Shown here one piece after another: positions 28,920 to 37,553 of a stretch of 64,000 nt of DNA; within the stretch, counting starts at the first letter, position 1, and the number at the start of each line of letters is the position of its first letter. The notes under the pieces were generated by a model that searched no databases, was not told where the DNA came from, and was given only the letters and a program-made list of their open reading frames with translations. The stretch covers positions 89,884 to 153,883 of the forward strand of contig NZ_ATAO01000179.1 of NCBI RefSeq assembly GCF_000455825.1. The letters are read 5' to 3'. The translations under genes and the position numbers were made by a program. The DNA comes from Microbacterium maritypicum MF109 (GTDB lineage: Bacteria > Actinomycetota > Actinomycetes > Actinomycetales > Microbacteriaceae).

Positions 28920-30302
28920 TCAGCGGCCCTGTGAACTGCGGCCGCCCTGGCGGGACTGGTTGCTCTGCGTGGAGTACCCGCCGCCCTGACCATTGCCGGA
29001 TGCGCCGGAGCGGGGACGACGACGGCGACGCGACGGCGGGTTCGCCGCACCGTTTCTCTCGCCGCCCGCGGGGCGCTGCTTCGACGACTGTCGCTGCTGC
29101 TGCGGAGCCTGCACGGGCGCCGGACGCACGTGAGGTGCGCGCTCGGGAACCAGCGCGGTGACGGCAGCGGCCGTGACATCTTCCAGCGGGGCCGAGATGG
29201 CGGCCTTGCGCAGGAGGTCCTTGACGTCACGGCGCTGCTCGGGGAGCACGACCGTGACGACGGTGCCTGCGGCCCCGGCGCGGGCCGTGCGGCCGGAACG
29301 GTGCAGGTACGCCTTGTGCTCGACGGGCGGGTCGACGTGGACGACGAGATCGACGTTGTCGACGTGCACGCCACGGGCGGCGACATCGGTGGCGACGAGC
29401 ACGCGCACTCCACCGTCTTCCGGGGCCGCGGAGAAGGCACCGAGGTTGCGTTCGCGGGCGTTCTGCGAGAGGTTGCCGTGCAGGTCGACCGCGGGGATCC
29501 CCGCGGCGGTGAGCTGCTTCGCGAGCTTCTTCGCCTGGTGCTTGGTGCGGGTGAAGAGGATGCGACGACCGGTGCCCGAGGCGAGCTCACGCACGAGGGC
29601 CGTCTTGTTGTCGGCCGAGTCGACGACCAGGACGCGGTGCGTCATCTCGCCGACGGGCACGCTCTCCTCGTCGACCTCATGGCTGACCGCGTTCGAGAGG
29701 AAGCGGCGGGCGAGGGTGTCGATGCCGCGGTCCAGCGTGGCGCTGAACAGCAGGCGCTGCCCACCGGCCGGCGTGGCCGTGAGGATGCGGGTGACGCCGG
29801 GGAGGAAGCCGAGGTCGGCCATGTGGTCGGCCTCGTCGAGCACGGTGACCTCGATCGCACTCAGGCGCACGACCTGCTGCTTCATGAGGTCTTCGAGTCG
29901 ACCGGGGCAGGCCACGACGATGTCGACGCCGCCGCGAAGCGCCTGCTCCTGCGGGCGCTGGCTGACCCCGCCGAAGACGGTCGTGACGCGCAGGCCTGCG
30001 GCCTCCGCGAGCGGCGCGATGGTCGCGGCGATCTGGGTCGCGAGTTCACGGGTGGGCGCGAGGACGAGTCCGCGCGGAAGGCCGGCGCGACGCTGACCGC
30101 CCGAGGCGGCGAGGCGTGCGACGAGCGGCAGAGCGAAGGCGATGGTCTTGCCGCTTCCCGTGCGTCCACGGCCCAGGAGGTCGCGTCCGGCGAGGGAGTC
30201 GGGAAGGGTATCGCGCTGGATGGCGAATGCCTCGGTCTTGCCGGAATCGGCGAGAACGGCGGCGAGCTCGGCAGGAACGCCGAGTTCAAGGAAAGTAGAC
30301 AT
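28920..30302 (-). CDS. DEAD-box RNA helicase with Arg-rich tail
   Basis: This 460-aa helicase is of the RhlE/CshA type. The Q motif FAIQ is at about residue 27, Walker A GRTGSGKT about 46, the DEAD box in VLDEADHMADLGF, SAT in FSATLD, and motif VI HRSGRTARAG. The last 70 residues are rich in Arg, Gly, Gln and Ser and should bind RNA. It should unwind structured RNA in ribosome assembly or mRNA decay. A long structured leader precedes it. Confidence 0.92.
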   Translation of the reverse strand: MSTFLELGVPAELAAVLADSGKTEAFAIQRDTLPDSLAGRDLLGRGRTGSGKTIAFALPLVARLAASGGQRRAGLPRGLVLAPTRELATQIAATIAPLAEAAGLRVTTVFGGVSQRPQEQALRGGVDIVVACPGRLEDLMKQQVVRLSAIEVTVLDEADHMADLGFLPGVTRILTATPAGGQRLLFSATLDRGIDTLARRFLSNAVSHEVDEESVPVGEMTHRVLVVDSADNKTALVRELASGTGRRILFTRTKHQAKKLAKQLTAAGIPAVDLHGNLSQNARERNLGAFSAAPEDGGVRVLVATDVAARGVHVDNVDLVVHVDPPVEHKAYLHRSGRTARAGAAGTVVTVVLPEQRRDVKDLLRKAAISAPLEDVTAAAVTALVPERAPHVRPAPVQAPQQQRQSSKQRPAGGERNGAANPPSRRRRRPRSGASGNGQGGGYSTQSNQSRQGGRSSQGR

Positions 30303-30504
30303 GCAGAAACTCCGTCAGCGCACGAGTGAACGGCGCGAGATAGGGGGTGAGGTGGGCGACGGCGCAGGAATTGCGCATCGGTTCGCCGTTCGAAAGGCCA
30401 GCTCATGCTGGTGGTGGGAGCAGTTCCGCTCGCTTCGGTCCTCGGAGACCCCGTGACGACGACGATGTTGCGGGACCGGCGGTACGCGCAACGATGTCAG
30501 TCTA
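30303..30504 (-). promoter_or_regulatory. Promoter and 190-nt structured leader of the DEAD-box helicase
   Basis: On the minus strand TAGACT (30504-30499) would set +1 at 30492. The transcript would begin with GTTGCG (30492-30487), which pairs with CGCAAC (30472-30467). Further stems are GGTC/GACC (30437-30450), CCAGC-ATGA-GCTGG (30411-30398) and GCGCA-ATTCC-TGCGC (30376-30362). No ORF is evident. Autoregulation through its own leader is plausible for an RNA helicase. Confidence 0.45.
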
Positions 30505-30584
30505 CCAGTGCGCGCATGCCGTCGGCTGCATGTCGCCTCCCGCGCGGGTCGTCGGCTCCGCGGAGACGGGCCGGAAGACTGCTC

Positions 30585-31532
30585 TCAGGCGTGCAGAGCC
30601 TCGTTCAGGGTCACTCCGACACCGGCGCGACGGACGGCTTCCACCGCACCGCTGAGCGAGTTGCGGCGGAAGAGCAGGCCGTCCTGACCGGAGAGCTCCG
30701 CACCCTTGACGGTCTTGCGCCCGCCGTCGGCGGTCACGGGTCCGTCGACGAGGACGATCTTGGTGCCTGCGGTGACGTAGAGCCCCGCTTCGACGACACA
30801 GTCGTCACCGAGCGAGATGCCGATGCCCGCATTCGCGCCGAGCAGGGTGCGGGCGCCGATCGACACCCGATGCGTTCCGCCACCCGAGAGGGTGCCCATG
30901 ATGGAGGACCCTCCGCCGATGTCGCTGCCGTCTCCGACGACCACACCCTGCGAGATGCGGCCCTCGACCATCGATGCGCCCAGTGTGCCGGCATTGAAGT
31001 TGACGAATCCCTCGTGCATGACGGTCGTGCCGGGGGAGAGGTACGCCCCCAGGCGCACGCGGGAGGCATCGGCGATGCGGACGCCCGCCGGCTGCACATA
31101 GTCGGTCAGGCGGGGGAACTTGTCGAGCCCCTGCACCTGGATGCCCGCGCGCTGGAGCTGCGGGCGCAGGCGGGCGGCGTCAGCGGGGAGGACGGGCCCG
31201 GCGTTGGTCCAGGCGACATTCGGAAGGTGTCCGAAGACGCCGTCGAGGTTCAGCTCGTTCGGGCGCACGACGAGATGCGACAGGGCATGCAGGCGCAGAT
31301 AGGCGTCGGCGGTGGAGGCCGGTGCCGTGTCGAGGTCGATCTGCAGCTGCACCACCTCGATCGTGACGTCGCGTCGTTCGTCGCTCCCCGCGAGGGGTTC
31401 GAGCGCAGCGACAGCCACCTCGTCGGTCGTGACCGCACCGGTGTGCACCTCGGGGTACCAGGCGTCGAGAACCGTGCCGTCCCCGGCGATGGTGGTCAGG
31501 CCGATACCCCATACGGTGCGTGCGTCGCTCAT
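30585..31532 (-). CDS. dapD: Tetrahydrodipicolinate N-succinyltransferase
   Basis: This 315-aa enzyme transfers succinyl from succinyl-CoA to tetrahydrodipicolinate in lysine/DAP synthesis. The C-terminal half shows left-handed beta-helix hexapeptide repeats (such as [17 protein letters not shown]), and the length fits the actinobacterial type. It is divergent from dapE across 65 nt. TAGCGT lies 6 nt before its ATG, so it may be leaderless. Confidence 0.95.
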   Translation of the reverse strand: MSDARTVWGIGLTTIAGDGTVLDAWYPEVHTGAVTTDEVAVAALEPLAGSDERRDVTIEVVQLQIDLDTAPASTADAYLRLHALSHLVVRPNELNLDGVFGHLPNVAWTNAGPVLPADAARLRPQLQRAGIQVQGLDKFPRLTDYVQPAGVRIADASRVRLGAYLSPGTTVMHEGFVNFNAGTLGASMVEGRISQGVVVGDGSDIGGGSSIMGTLSGGGTHRVSIGARTLLGANAGIGISLGDDCVVEAGLYVTAGTKIVLVDGPVTADGGRKTVKGAELSGQDGLLFRRNSLSGAVEAVRRAGVGVTLNEALHA

Positions 31533-31597
31533 CCCTCCACGCTATCGCGCTCCCGGGGCGACGACCGCACTCATGACGGGGTAAGTAGGCTGGACCC
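31533..31597. promoter_or_regulatory. Divergent dapD/dapE promoter region
   Basis: Each gene has a TAnnnT hexamer 6 nt from its start codon: TAGCGT for dapD (31544-31539, minus strand) and TAGGCT for dapE (31586-31591). Both messages are predicted to be leaderless. No shared operator is obvious. Confidence 0.55.
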
Positions 31598-32671
31598 ATG
31601 GTGCTCGATCTGACCGCGTCCTCCGTCGACCTCACCCGTGCGATCTGCGACATCCCGAGCGTCTCCGGCGACGAGAAGACACTCGCCGATGCGATCGAGG
31701 CCGCAGTGTCCCCGCTCGACCATCTGGAGGTCTTCCGCCACGGGAACACGATCGTCGCCCGCACCGACCGCGGCCGGGCACAGCGCGTCGCCATCGCCGG
31801 TCACATCGACACCGTGCCGATCAATGCGAACCTGCCCACGCGCGACATCGAGATCGACGGAGTCCCCCATCTCTGGGGTCGCGGCACCGTCGACATGAAA
31901 GCGGGCACCGCCGTGCAGCTGAAGCTCGCGGCCGAGCTGACCGACCCCGCGATCGACATCACGTGGATGTGGTACGACAACGAGGAGATCGAGGCGTCGA
32001 AGAACGGTCTCGGTCTGCTCGCCGCCGTGCGTCCCGACCTGTTCGAGGCGGACTTCGCGATCCTCGGCGAGCCGTCCAACGGTGAGGTGGAAGGCGGTTG
32101 CAACGGAACGCTCCGTGCGATCGTGCGCACCACCGGCGTGCGTGCTCACAGCGCGCGTGCCTGGATCGGCGAGAACGCGATCCACCGCGCGGCGCCCGTC
32201 CTCACGCGTCTGGCGGAGTACCGCGCCAAGGAGGTGCTGGTCGAGGGGCTGCTGTACCGCGAGAGCTTGAGCGCCGTGCGCATCGCGGGCGGCGTCGCGG
32301 GGAACGTCATCCCCGACGCCTGCGAGGTGGAGGTCAACTACCGGTTCGCGCCGAGCAAGTCTGCGGCCGATGCCGAGGCTCACCTCCGCGCAGTCCTCGC
32401 CGGCTTCGACGTCGAGATCACGGATGCCGCCGAGGGGGCGCGTCCCGGGCTCGACGCCGAGATCGCGAAGCAGTTCGTGGCGGCGGTCGGCGCCGAGCCG
32501 CGCCCGAAGTACGGGTGGACCGACGTCGCACGATTCTCCGCGCTCGGGATCCCGGCTGTGAACTACGGGCCCGGCGACCCGCACCTCGCCCACCACGATG
32601 AGGAGCGTGTACCCCTCGCGCAGATCGACGCCGTGGAGCGGGGCCTGCGCGCATGGCTCACCTCGCACTGA
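31598..32671 (+). CDS. dapE: Succinyl-diaminopimelate desuccinylase
   Basis: This 357-aa M20-family amidohydrolase removes succinate from N-succinyl-LL-DAP. The metal ligands fit GHIDTVP, GRGTVDMKAG, the Glu pair in WYDNEEIEA, and HLAHHDEE near the C-terminus. The ATG is at the predicted +1. The next gene starts inside its last 19 bases. Confidence 0.95.
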   Translation: MVLDLTASSVDLTRAICDIPSVSGDEKTLADAIEAAVSPLDHLEVFRHGNTIVARTDRGRAQRVAIAGHIDTVPINANLPTRDIEIDGVPHLWGRGTVDMKAGTAVQLKLAAELTDPAIDITWMWYDNEEIEASKNGLGLLAAVRPDLFEADFAILGEPSNGEVEGGCNGTLRAIVRTTGVRAHSARAWIGENAIHRAAPVLTRLAEYRAKEVLVEGLLYRESLSAVRIAGGVAGNVIPDACEVEVNYRFAPSKSAADAEAHLRAVLAGFDVEITDAAEGARPGLDAEIAKQFVAAVGAEPRPKYGWTDVARFSALGIPAVNYGPGDPHLAHHDEERVPLAQIDAVERGLRAWLTSH

Positions 32672-33870
32672 GCGCAAGGCGCCGCTGGGCGAAGGCGCCG
32701 GTCGCCCTGCGCGTGGCCGTCGTCTACCTCGGAGCCCGGGTCGTCACGACGGTGTTCCTGGTCATCGCCGCCTCACTGTCGACCTCGTCCTCGCGGTTCG
32801 GCGCGGAGGCGGGGATCATCGATTTCGTCCTCGGCTGGGACGCGCAATGGTACTGGTTGGTCGCCGAGAACGGCTACCCGACGGATCTTCCGCTCACCGA
32901 CTCGGGTGACGTCGCCGAGAACGCCTGGGCGTTCATGCCGGTGTTCGCATATGCGGCCAAGGGGATCGGCGTACTGCTCGGGTCCTGGGGTGCCGGTGCG
33001 CTCCTGCTCTCGCTCGTCGCCGGCTACCTGGCCTGTCTCGCGCTTCACCGCCTGCTTCGTGATCGCATCGGCAACTCCGCGGCGACGTGGGCCGTCGTGT
33101 TCTTCGCGGCGGGACCGATCGCGGCGATGTTCCAGGTGGGGTACGCCGAGACGCTGTTCCTGCTGCTGCTGTTCCTCGCCCTCGATGCGACGACGCGGCG
33201 CACCTATGCCTGGCTGTACATCCTCATCCCCGTGATGGCCTTCACACGACCCGGTGTCCTGGCCTTCGCCCTGTTCCTCGGGCTGCACGGACTGCTGCGG
33301 TGGATCCGACGTCGGCAGGATCCGCTCACCGGGCGCGAGATCGCACACATCCTCGCGCTCGGCGCGCTCGCGACTCTGTCCGGTTTCGCCTGGCAGGTGA
33401 TCGCCGGCATCGCGACGGGGGATCCCGGTGCGTATCTCGCGACCGAGCTCGCGTGGCGCCAGCACTGGATCACCGGCGGAGTCGAGGGTTTCATCCCGTT
33501 CGAAGGGTGGATCCAGGCATCGCAGTTCTGGTTCGCCCTCTGGGGGATGCCGCAGTGGTGGGGGCCGATCGTGCTGGTGCTGTCGGTCGTCGGCGCTGCT
33601 GCCGCACTCCTCTTCTCTCCGCAGGTGCGCGCTCTGGGCGCCGACATCCGTCTGTGGAGTGCGAGCTACCTGCTGTATCTGCTCGCGGTGTTCTTTCCGC
33701 AATCGAGCACGTTCCGCCTGCTTCTCCCCCTGAGCCCGCTCTGGGGAGCGGTCGCGGTGCCGCGATCGCGGCTCTGGCGTGTCGGCGTGCTGGCCGCATG
33801 TCTCCTCGGGCAATGGTTCTGGATCTACCACGTGTATGCGCTCGGAAGCACGTTCTGGCAGGTGCCGTGA
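32653..33870 (+). CDS. Membrane mannosyltransferase-like protein (PIG-V-like)
   Basis: This 405-aa polytopic protein has about 9-10 membrane segments. The first loop carries GWDAQWYWLVAENGYP, the WD-x2-WY element typical of PIG-V-type, polyprenyl-phosphate-dependent mannosyltransferases. It would transfer a sugar onto a lipid or protein outside the membrane. It overlaps dapE by 19 nt and depends on it for expression. No acceptor gene is next to it. Confidence 0.75.
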   Translation: MAHLALSARRRWAKAPVALRVAVVYLGARVVTTVFLVIAASLSTSSSRFGAEAGIIDFVLGWDAQWYWLVAENGYPTDLPLTDSGDVAENAWAFMPVFAYAAKGIGVLLGSWGAGALLLSLVAGYLACLALHRLLRDRIGNSAATWAVVFFAAGPIAAMFQVGYAETLFLLLLFLALDATTRRTYAWLYILIPVMAFTRPGVLAFALFLGLHGLLRWIRRRQDPLTGREIAHILALGALATLSGFAWQVIAGIATGDPGAYLATELAWRQHWITGGVEGFIPFEGWIQASQFWFALWGMPQWWGPIVLVLSVVGAAAALLFSPQVRALGADIRLWSASYLLYLLAVFFPQSSTFRLLLPLSPLWGAVAVPRSRLWRVGVLAACLLGQWFWIYHVYALGSTFWQVP

Positions 33871-33964
33871 GGGTGAAGCTCGACCCAATTGTTGCTCCGT
33901 GACCTCCAGGTCCCGGTGACACCCGATAAACTCATCCCATACCACCGGAGGAAAGGGAGCCACG

Positions 33965-34138
33965 ATGGCAGCGATGAAGCCGAGGACCGGAGACGGACCT
34001 ATGGAAGCCGTGAAAGAAGGACGACTCATCATCGTGCGCGTTCCACTCGAAGGCGGCGGCCGCCTGGTCGTCTCCGTGAACGACGCCGAGGCCAAGGAGC
34101 TTCACGACGTGCTTGCCGCCGTCGTGGCACCGGCCTGA
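33965..34138 (+). CDS. DUF3117 small conserved actinobacterial protein
   Basis: This 57-aa protein (MAAMKPRTGDGPMEAVKEGR at its start) is a near-invariant actinobacterial family, DUF3117, of unknown role. GGAGGAAAGGGA lies just upstream, and GATAAACT near 33926 is a possible -10. It is a monocistronic unit closed by a strong terminator. Confidence 0.92.
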   Translation: MAAMKPRTGDGPMEAVKEGRLIIVRVPLEGGGRLVVSVNDAEAKELHDVLAAVVAPA

Positions 34139-34167
34139 TCGACCTGGGGTCCGCGTCGGCGGATCCG

Positions 34168-34205
34168 AAAGGGCGATGGATCCTCGGATCCATCGCCCTT
34201 TTCGC
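34168..34205. terminator. Bidirectional terminator with T-tract
   Basis: A perfect 16-bp stem (34168-34183 with 34186-34201, loop TC) has A and T runs at its base. It lies between converging DUF3117 and O-methyltransferase genes. Confidence 0.9.
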
Positions 34206-34224
34206 ACGGTCTCGAGCCGCGCGG

Positions 34225-34863
34225 TCAGCCGCGTTCGGCGAGACTGATCAGCTGCAGCAGACCTTCGCCGGCGGGGGAGACCGTGGCGAGGACCGCCGAG
34301 GATTCCTGCGTCTCCTGCACGAGGGACCGGTAGGCGGAAGTGATCTCGTCGCGCTGGACCGGATCGGCGACGCGACCGCCGGCCAGCACGCGGGGCACGA
34401 GCACGAGTCCGCCGGTGCGTGCGAGACGCAGACCGTGTTCGACGTACTCGATGACATGCTCGGGGTCGGCGTCGACCAGCACGATGTCGTAGGAGTTCTC
34501 GTTCATGCGGGGGAGAACGTCGATCGCGCGGCCCGTGATGAAGCGGGCTCGGGTGGACGGCACCTTGGCATCGGAGAAGGCCTGTCGCGCCGCGGCGAGG
34601 TGCTCCGGTTCGTTGTCGATCGAGGTGAGGACCGCCTGGGGTGCGCCGCGCAGGAGCCAGAGACCGGAGACTCCGGCGCCGGTGCCGATCTCGACGATGG
34701 AGCGTGCCGAGGTCGCGGCCGCGAGCACGGCGATCTGCGAACCCACGGCGGCGCTGATCGGCATCGCTCCCAGTTCGACCGCATGCGCGCGTGCGCGGCT
34801 GATGGCGTCGGGTTCCACGATGGACTCGCGCAGGAAACGCGCGTTCGCGTCATGCTCGCTCAT
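34225..34863 (-). CDS. SAM-dependent O-methyltransferase
   Basis: This 212-aa class I methyltransferase shows the SAM-binding motif VEIGTGAGVSGLWLLRG near residue 57 and the acidic motif DNEPEH. It belongs to the methyltransferase_3/24 group of catechol-type O-methyltransferases, whose substrate in actinobacteria is unknown. It is divergent from tatB, an arrangement also seen in mycobacteria around Rv1220c and Rv1224. Confidence 0.88.
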   Translation of the reverse strand: MSEHDANARFLRESIVEPDAISRARAHAVELGAMPISAAVGSQIAVLAAATSARSIVEIGTGAGVSGLWLLRGAPQAVLTSIDNEPEHLAAARQAFSDAKVPSTRARFITGRAIDVLPRMNENSYDIVLVDADPEHVIEYVEHGLRLARTGGLVLVPRVLAGGRVADPVQRDEITSAYRSLVQETQESSAVLATVSPAGEGLLQLISLAERG

Positions 34864-34952
34864 GGCCTGTTTCTCCCTGCCTGACTGTGATCCTCTCCAG
34901 AGTATTCGGTCGGCGAGTGCGGGGACCGCAGGCGCGGCGGTAGCCTGTAGAG

Positions 34953-35360
34953 ATGACGTTCGGGCTCACCTTCGAGAAGCTGTTGCTGATCGGCCTCATC
35001 GCGGTTCTGATCATCGGCCCCGAACGTCTCCCGCGAGCCGCGGAGAGCTTCTCGCGCATGGTCCGCAAGGCCGGCGAGTATCTGCGCGCGACCAAGTCGA
35101 GGGTGCGCGAGGAGATGGGGCCGGAGATCGACGACGTCGACTGGCGCAAGCTCGACCCGCGCCAGTACGACCCGCGCCGGATCATCCGCGATGCGCTCAT
35201 GGAAGAGCCCCAGCCGGCGACCCCGCTGCAGGCGGCCCAGACCATCGCGGAGCCGATCGCCGGAGCTGCGGCCGCGGCGACCACGGCTCCCGCGACCCGA
35301 GCCGTTCCGCAGGAGTTCAGTGCGTCGAACCGCCCTCCCTTCGACGCCGAAGCCACCTGA
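34953..35360 (+). CDS. tatB: Twin-arginine translocase subunit TatB
   Basis: This 135-aa protein has one N-terminal membrane helix, the GPERLPRA motif, an amphipathic helix and a soluble, Ala-rich C-terminal tail. TatB receives folded Tat substrates together with TatC, which is not encoded nearby. TAGCCT (34941-34946) lies 6 nt before the ATG, so the message may be leaderless. Confidence 0.9.
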   Translation: MTFGLTFEKLLLIGLIAVLIIGPERLPRAAESFSRMVRKAGEYLRATKSRVREEMGPEIDDVDWRKLDPRQYDPRRIIRDALMEEPQPATPLQAAQTIAEPIAGAAAAATTAPATRAVPQEFSASNRPPFDAEAT

Positions 35361-35407
35361 CGGGAACGCTCGCCGATCGAGCGCGCAGGGCTCTGCGCGC
35401 TCGGCGC

Positions 35408-35902
35408 CTAGGAGATCTTCGAGCGGAGGGTGGCGATGTCGTCGTCCGTGAGCAGGCCACGAGGGATCGCGGTCGCGGCCGAAGTGTCTCGCAGCTTCAA
35501 CAGCACGGCGTCCTTGCCCACTCGCATCCTCTGGAAGGTGCGGTAGGCGATGTCGGAGCGACGACGGCCGCTGCCCATCTGCAGGCTGTCCTCTTCCAGC
35601 GATACCCACACGACGGTTCCGACGGGCATCGCGATCCGGACGGCGGTTCGCGCGCCCGATACGGTCATCACGACGGCGAAACCCGCGAGCGCGACGATGA
35701 TGACCGGCATCCATCCTGCTCCGAAAGGGCCCTGTTCCCCCGGACGGACGGGCGTGCCGAGGTTGAGGATGCTGAGCACGAGGGCTGCGGCGAGGGCGAC
35801 CCACATGACGAGGGCGGCGGGTCGGGTCAGCGAGTAGATCGCTGCGTCCCGAGCCATTCGTCGCAGCAGACCCTCATCGACGGTCAGAGAGCGGGGAGGC
35901 AT
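35408..35902 (-). CDS. Membrane protein with YcxB-like domain
   Basis: This 164-aa protein has two membrane segments (about residues 28-46 and 63-84) and a C-terminal beta-rich domain that resembles YcxB-like/PH-fold domains. The start at 35902 gives a sensible N-terminus (MPPRSLTVDEG); longer open frames upstream are antisense to nothing real but lack family resemblance. It is the last gene of a four-gene minus-strand operon. The function is unknown. Confidence 0.72.
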   Translation of the reverse strand: MPPRSLTVDEGLLRRMARDAAIYSLTRPAALVMWVALAAALVLSILNLGTPVRPGEQGPFGAGWMPVIIVALAGFAVVMTVSGARTAVRIAMPVGTVVWVSLEEDSLQMGSGRRRSDIAYRTFQRMRVGKDAVLLKLRDTSAATAIPRGLLTDDDIATLRSKIS

Positions 35903-35922
35903 CGGTCCATCTTCCCACGCGT

Positions 35923-37044
35923 TCAGGTGAGCGACATCGGCAGCGATCGACCGGAGAGGCCCCTGCCCCGCCGCGCCAGGGTGCTCGCGAGGTCGCGGAT
36001 GGTCGTCGCCGCGACATCGTCGCTCTCGGTGGAGACGATCGGCTCGCCTGCGTCTCCGCCCTCGCGCAGAGCGGGGCTCAGGGGGATCGAGGCCAACAGT
36101 GGCACAGGGACTCCCGGTTCGGAGAGAGCCTCCGATACGGCGGCGCCTCCGCCCGAGCCGAACATGTCGATGACCGTTCCATCGGGCAGTGTGTACGCCG
36201 CCATGTTCTCGATGACGCCGATCACGCGCTGACCCGTCTGACGCGCGACGAGACCGCTGCGGATCGCCACCTCGGCGGCAGCGGTCTGCGGGGTGGTCAC
36301 GACGAGAACTTCCGCATGGGGGAGGAGCTGGCCGATCGAGATCGCGATGTCGCCCGTCCCCGGCGGCATGTCGATGAGGAGGACGTCGAGGTCGCCGAAG
36401 AAGACGTCGGTGAGGAACTGCGAGACCGTGCGGTGCAGCATCGGCCCACGCCACGCCACCACCGATTCGCCGTCGCGGAGGAACATTCCGATCGAGATCG
36501 TCTTCACGCCGTGCGCGACCGGGGGGAGCATCAGGTCGTCGATGCGTGTCGGCTGCGTGCCCGCAGGGATGCCGAGGAGCCCGGGGATCGAGAACCCGTG
36601 CACGTCGGCGTCGACGAGACCGATGGACAGACCCTGCGCGGCGAGTGCGACGGCAAGGTTCGCGGTGACGGTGGACTTGCCCACACCCCCCTTGCCGCTG
36701 GAGACGAGGATCACACGGGTGAGGGAATCGGGCCCGAACGGCATGTGGCGTGCGGGCCTCCCGGCGCGGAGTTTCTCGGTGAGAGCCTTGCGTTCTGCCG
36801 GCGTCATCACGCCGACCTCGACGTCCACCTCCGCGATGCCCGGAACGGACGCCGCGGCATCGCGGACGTCCGACTCGATCCGCGCCGCCGCTGGACAGCC
36901 GACGATCGTGAGGACGATGCCGACGCGGGCTCGACCGCCGTCGACGGAGATGTCCCGGACCATGTCGAGATCCCCGATGGGTCGACGGAGCTCGGGATCC
37001 GTCACCGCGGCGACAGCCGCGCGGACACGCTCCGCCGCGGTCAC
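35923..37044 (-). CDS. mrp: Mrp/ApbC-type P-loop ATPase
   Basis: This 373-aa protein has an N-terminal MIP18/DUF59 domain (about residues 1-85, with Cys50 in VGCPAA) and a deviant Walker A GKGGVGKST at 117-125 of the ParA/MinD class. Mrp proteins act as Fe-S cluster carriers, but the usual C-terminal CxxC is absent: the segment reads IENMAAYTLPDGT. The GTG start overlaps the DUF1003 stop (GTGA). Confidence 0.92.
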   Translation of the reverse strand: MTAAERVRAAVAAVTDPELRRPIGDLDMVRDISVDGGRARVGIVLTIVGCPAAARIESDVRDAAASVPGIAEVDVEVGVMTPAERKALTEKLRAGRPARHMPFGPDSLTRVILVSSGKGGVGKSTVTANLAVALAAQGLSIGLVDADVHGFSIPGLLGIPAGTQPTRIDDLMLPPVAHGVKTISIGMFLRDGESVVAWRGPMLHRTVSQFLTDVFFGDLDVLLIDMPPGTGDIAISIGQLLPHAEVLVVTTPQTAAAEVAIRSGLVARQTGQRVIGVIENMAAYTLPDGTVIDMFGSGGGAAVSEALSEPGVPVPLLASIPLSPALREGGDAGEPIVSTESDDVAATTIRDLASTLARRGRGLSGRSLPMSLT

Positions 37045-37553
37045 GACGCGGCGCCGGATCGGGGCTTCTCCGGCACGTCTTCGAGCTCGGCGAGAAGGGC
37101 TTTGAGCTCCTGGCGCAGCACGTCGCGCGTGACGACCTGCGAATTGCGCTCTTCGAGCGACATGCGCAGAGCCACGATCTCGCGGGCCAGGTACTCGGTG
37201 TCGGCCAGGTTGCGCTCCGCACGCTGGCGGTCCTGCTCGATCTGAACCCGGTCGCGGTCGTCCTGACGATTCTGCGCGAGCAGGATGAGCGGTGCGGCGT
37301 ATGAGGCCTGCAGGGAGAGCATCAGGGTCAGTGCCGTGAAGCCGAGGGCGGCGTCGTCGAAGCGCAGCTCGTCGGGCATCAGCGTGTTCCAGACGATCCA
37401 GACCACACAGAACAGGCTGAGGATCAGCAGGAACGCGGGCGTCCCCATCGCGCGAGCCACCCACTCCGTGAAGCGTCCGAAGCGGTCGCGAGACGTCGCC
37501 CGCGGCCGTGTCGTGGTGCGGCCCGGCGCATCGAGGCGCGGAGAGCGGGGCAT
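37041..37553 (-). CDS. DUF1003 membrane protein
   Basis: This 170-aa protein has a basic N-terminus, two membrane segments (about residues 37-55 and 68-90) and a C-terminal coiled coil (QNRQDDRDRVQIEQDRQRAE). This is the DUF1003 family of unknown role. Its ATG shares one base with the upstream stop (TGATG), and its own stop overlaps mrp, so the operon is tightly coupled. Confidence 0.9.
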   Translation of the reverse strand: MPRSPRLDAPGRTTTRPRATSRDRFGRFTEWVARAMGTPAFLLILSLFCVVWIVWNTLMPDELRFDDAALGFTALTLMLSLQASYAAPLILLAQNRQDDRDRVQIEQDRQRAERNLADTEYLAREIVALRMSLEERNSQVVTRDVLRQELKALLAELEDVPEKPRSGAAS

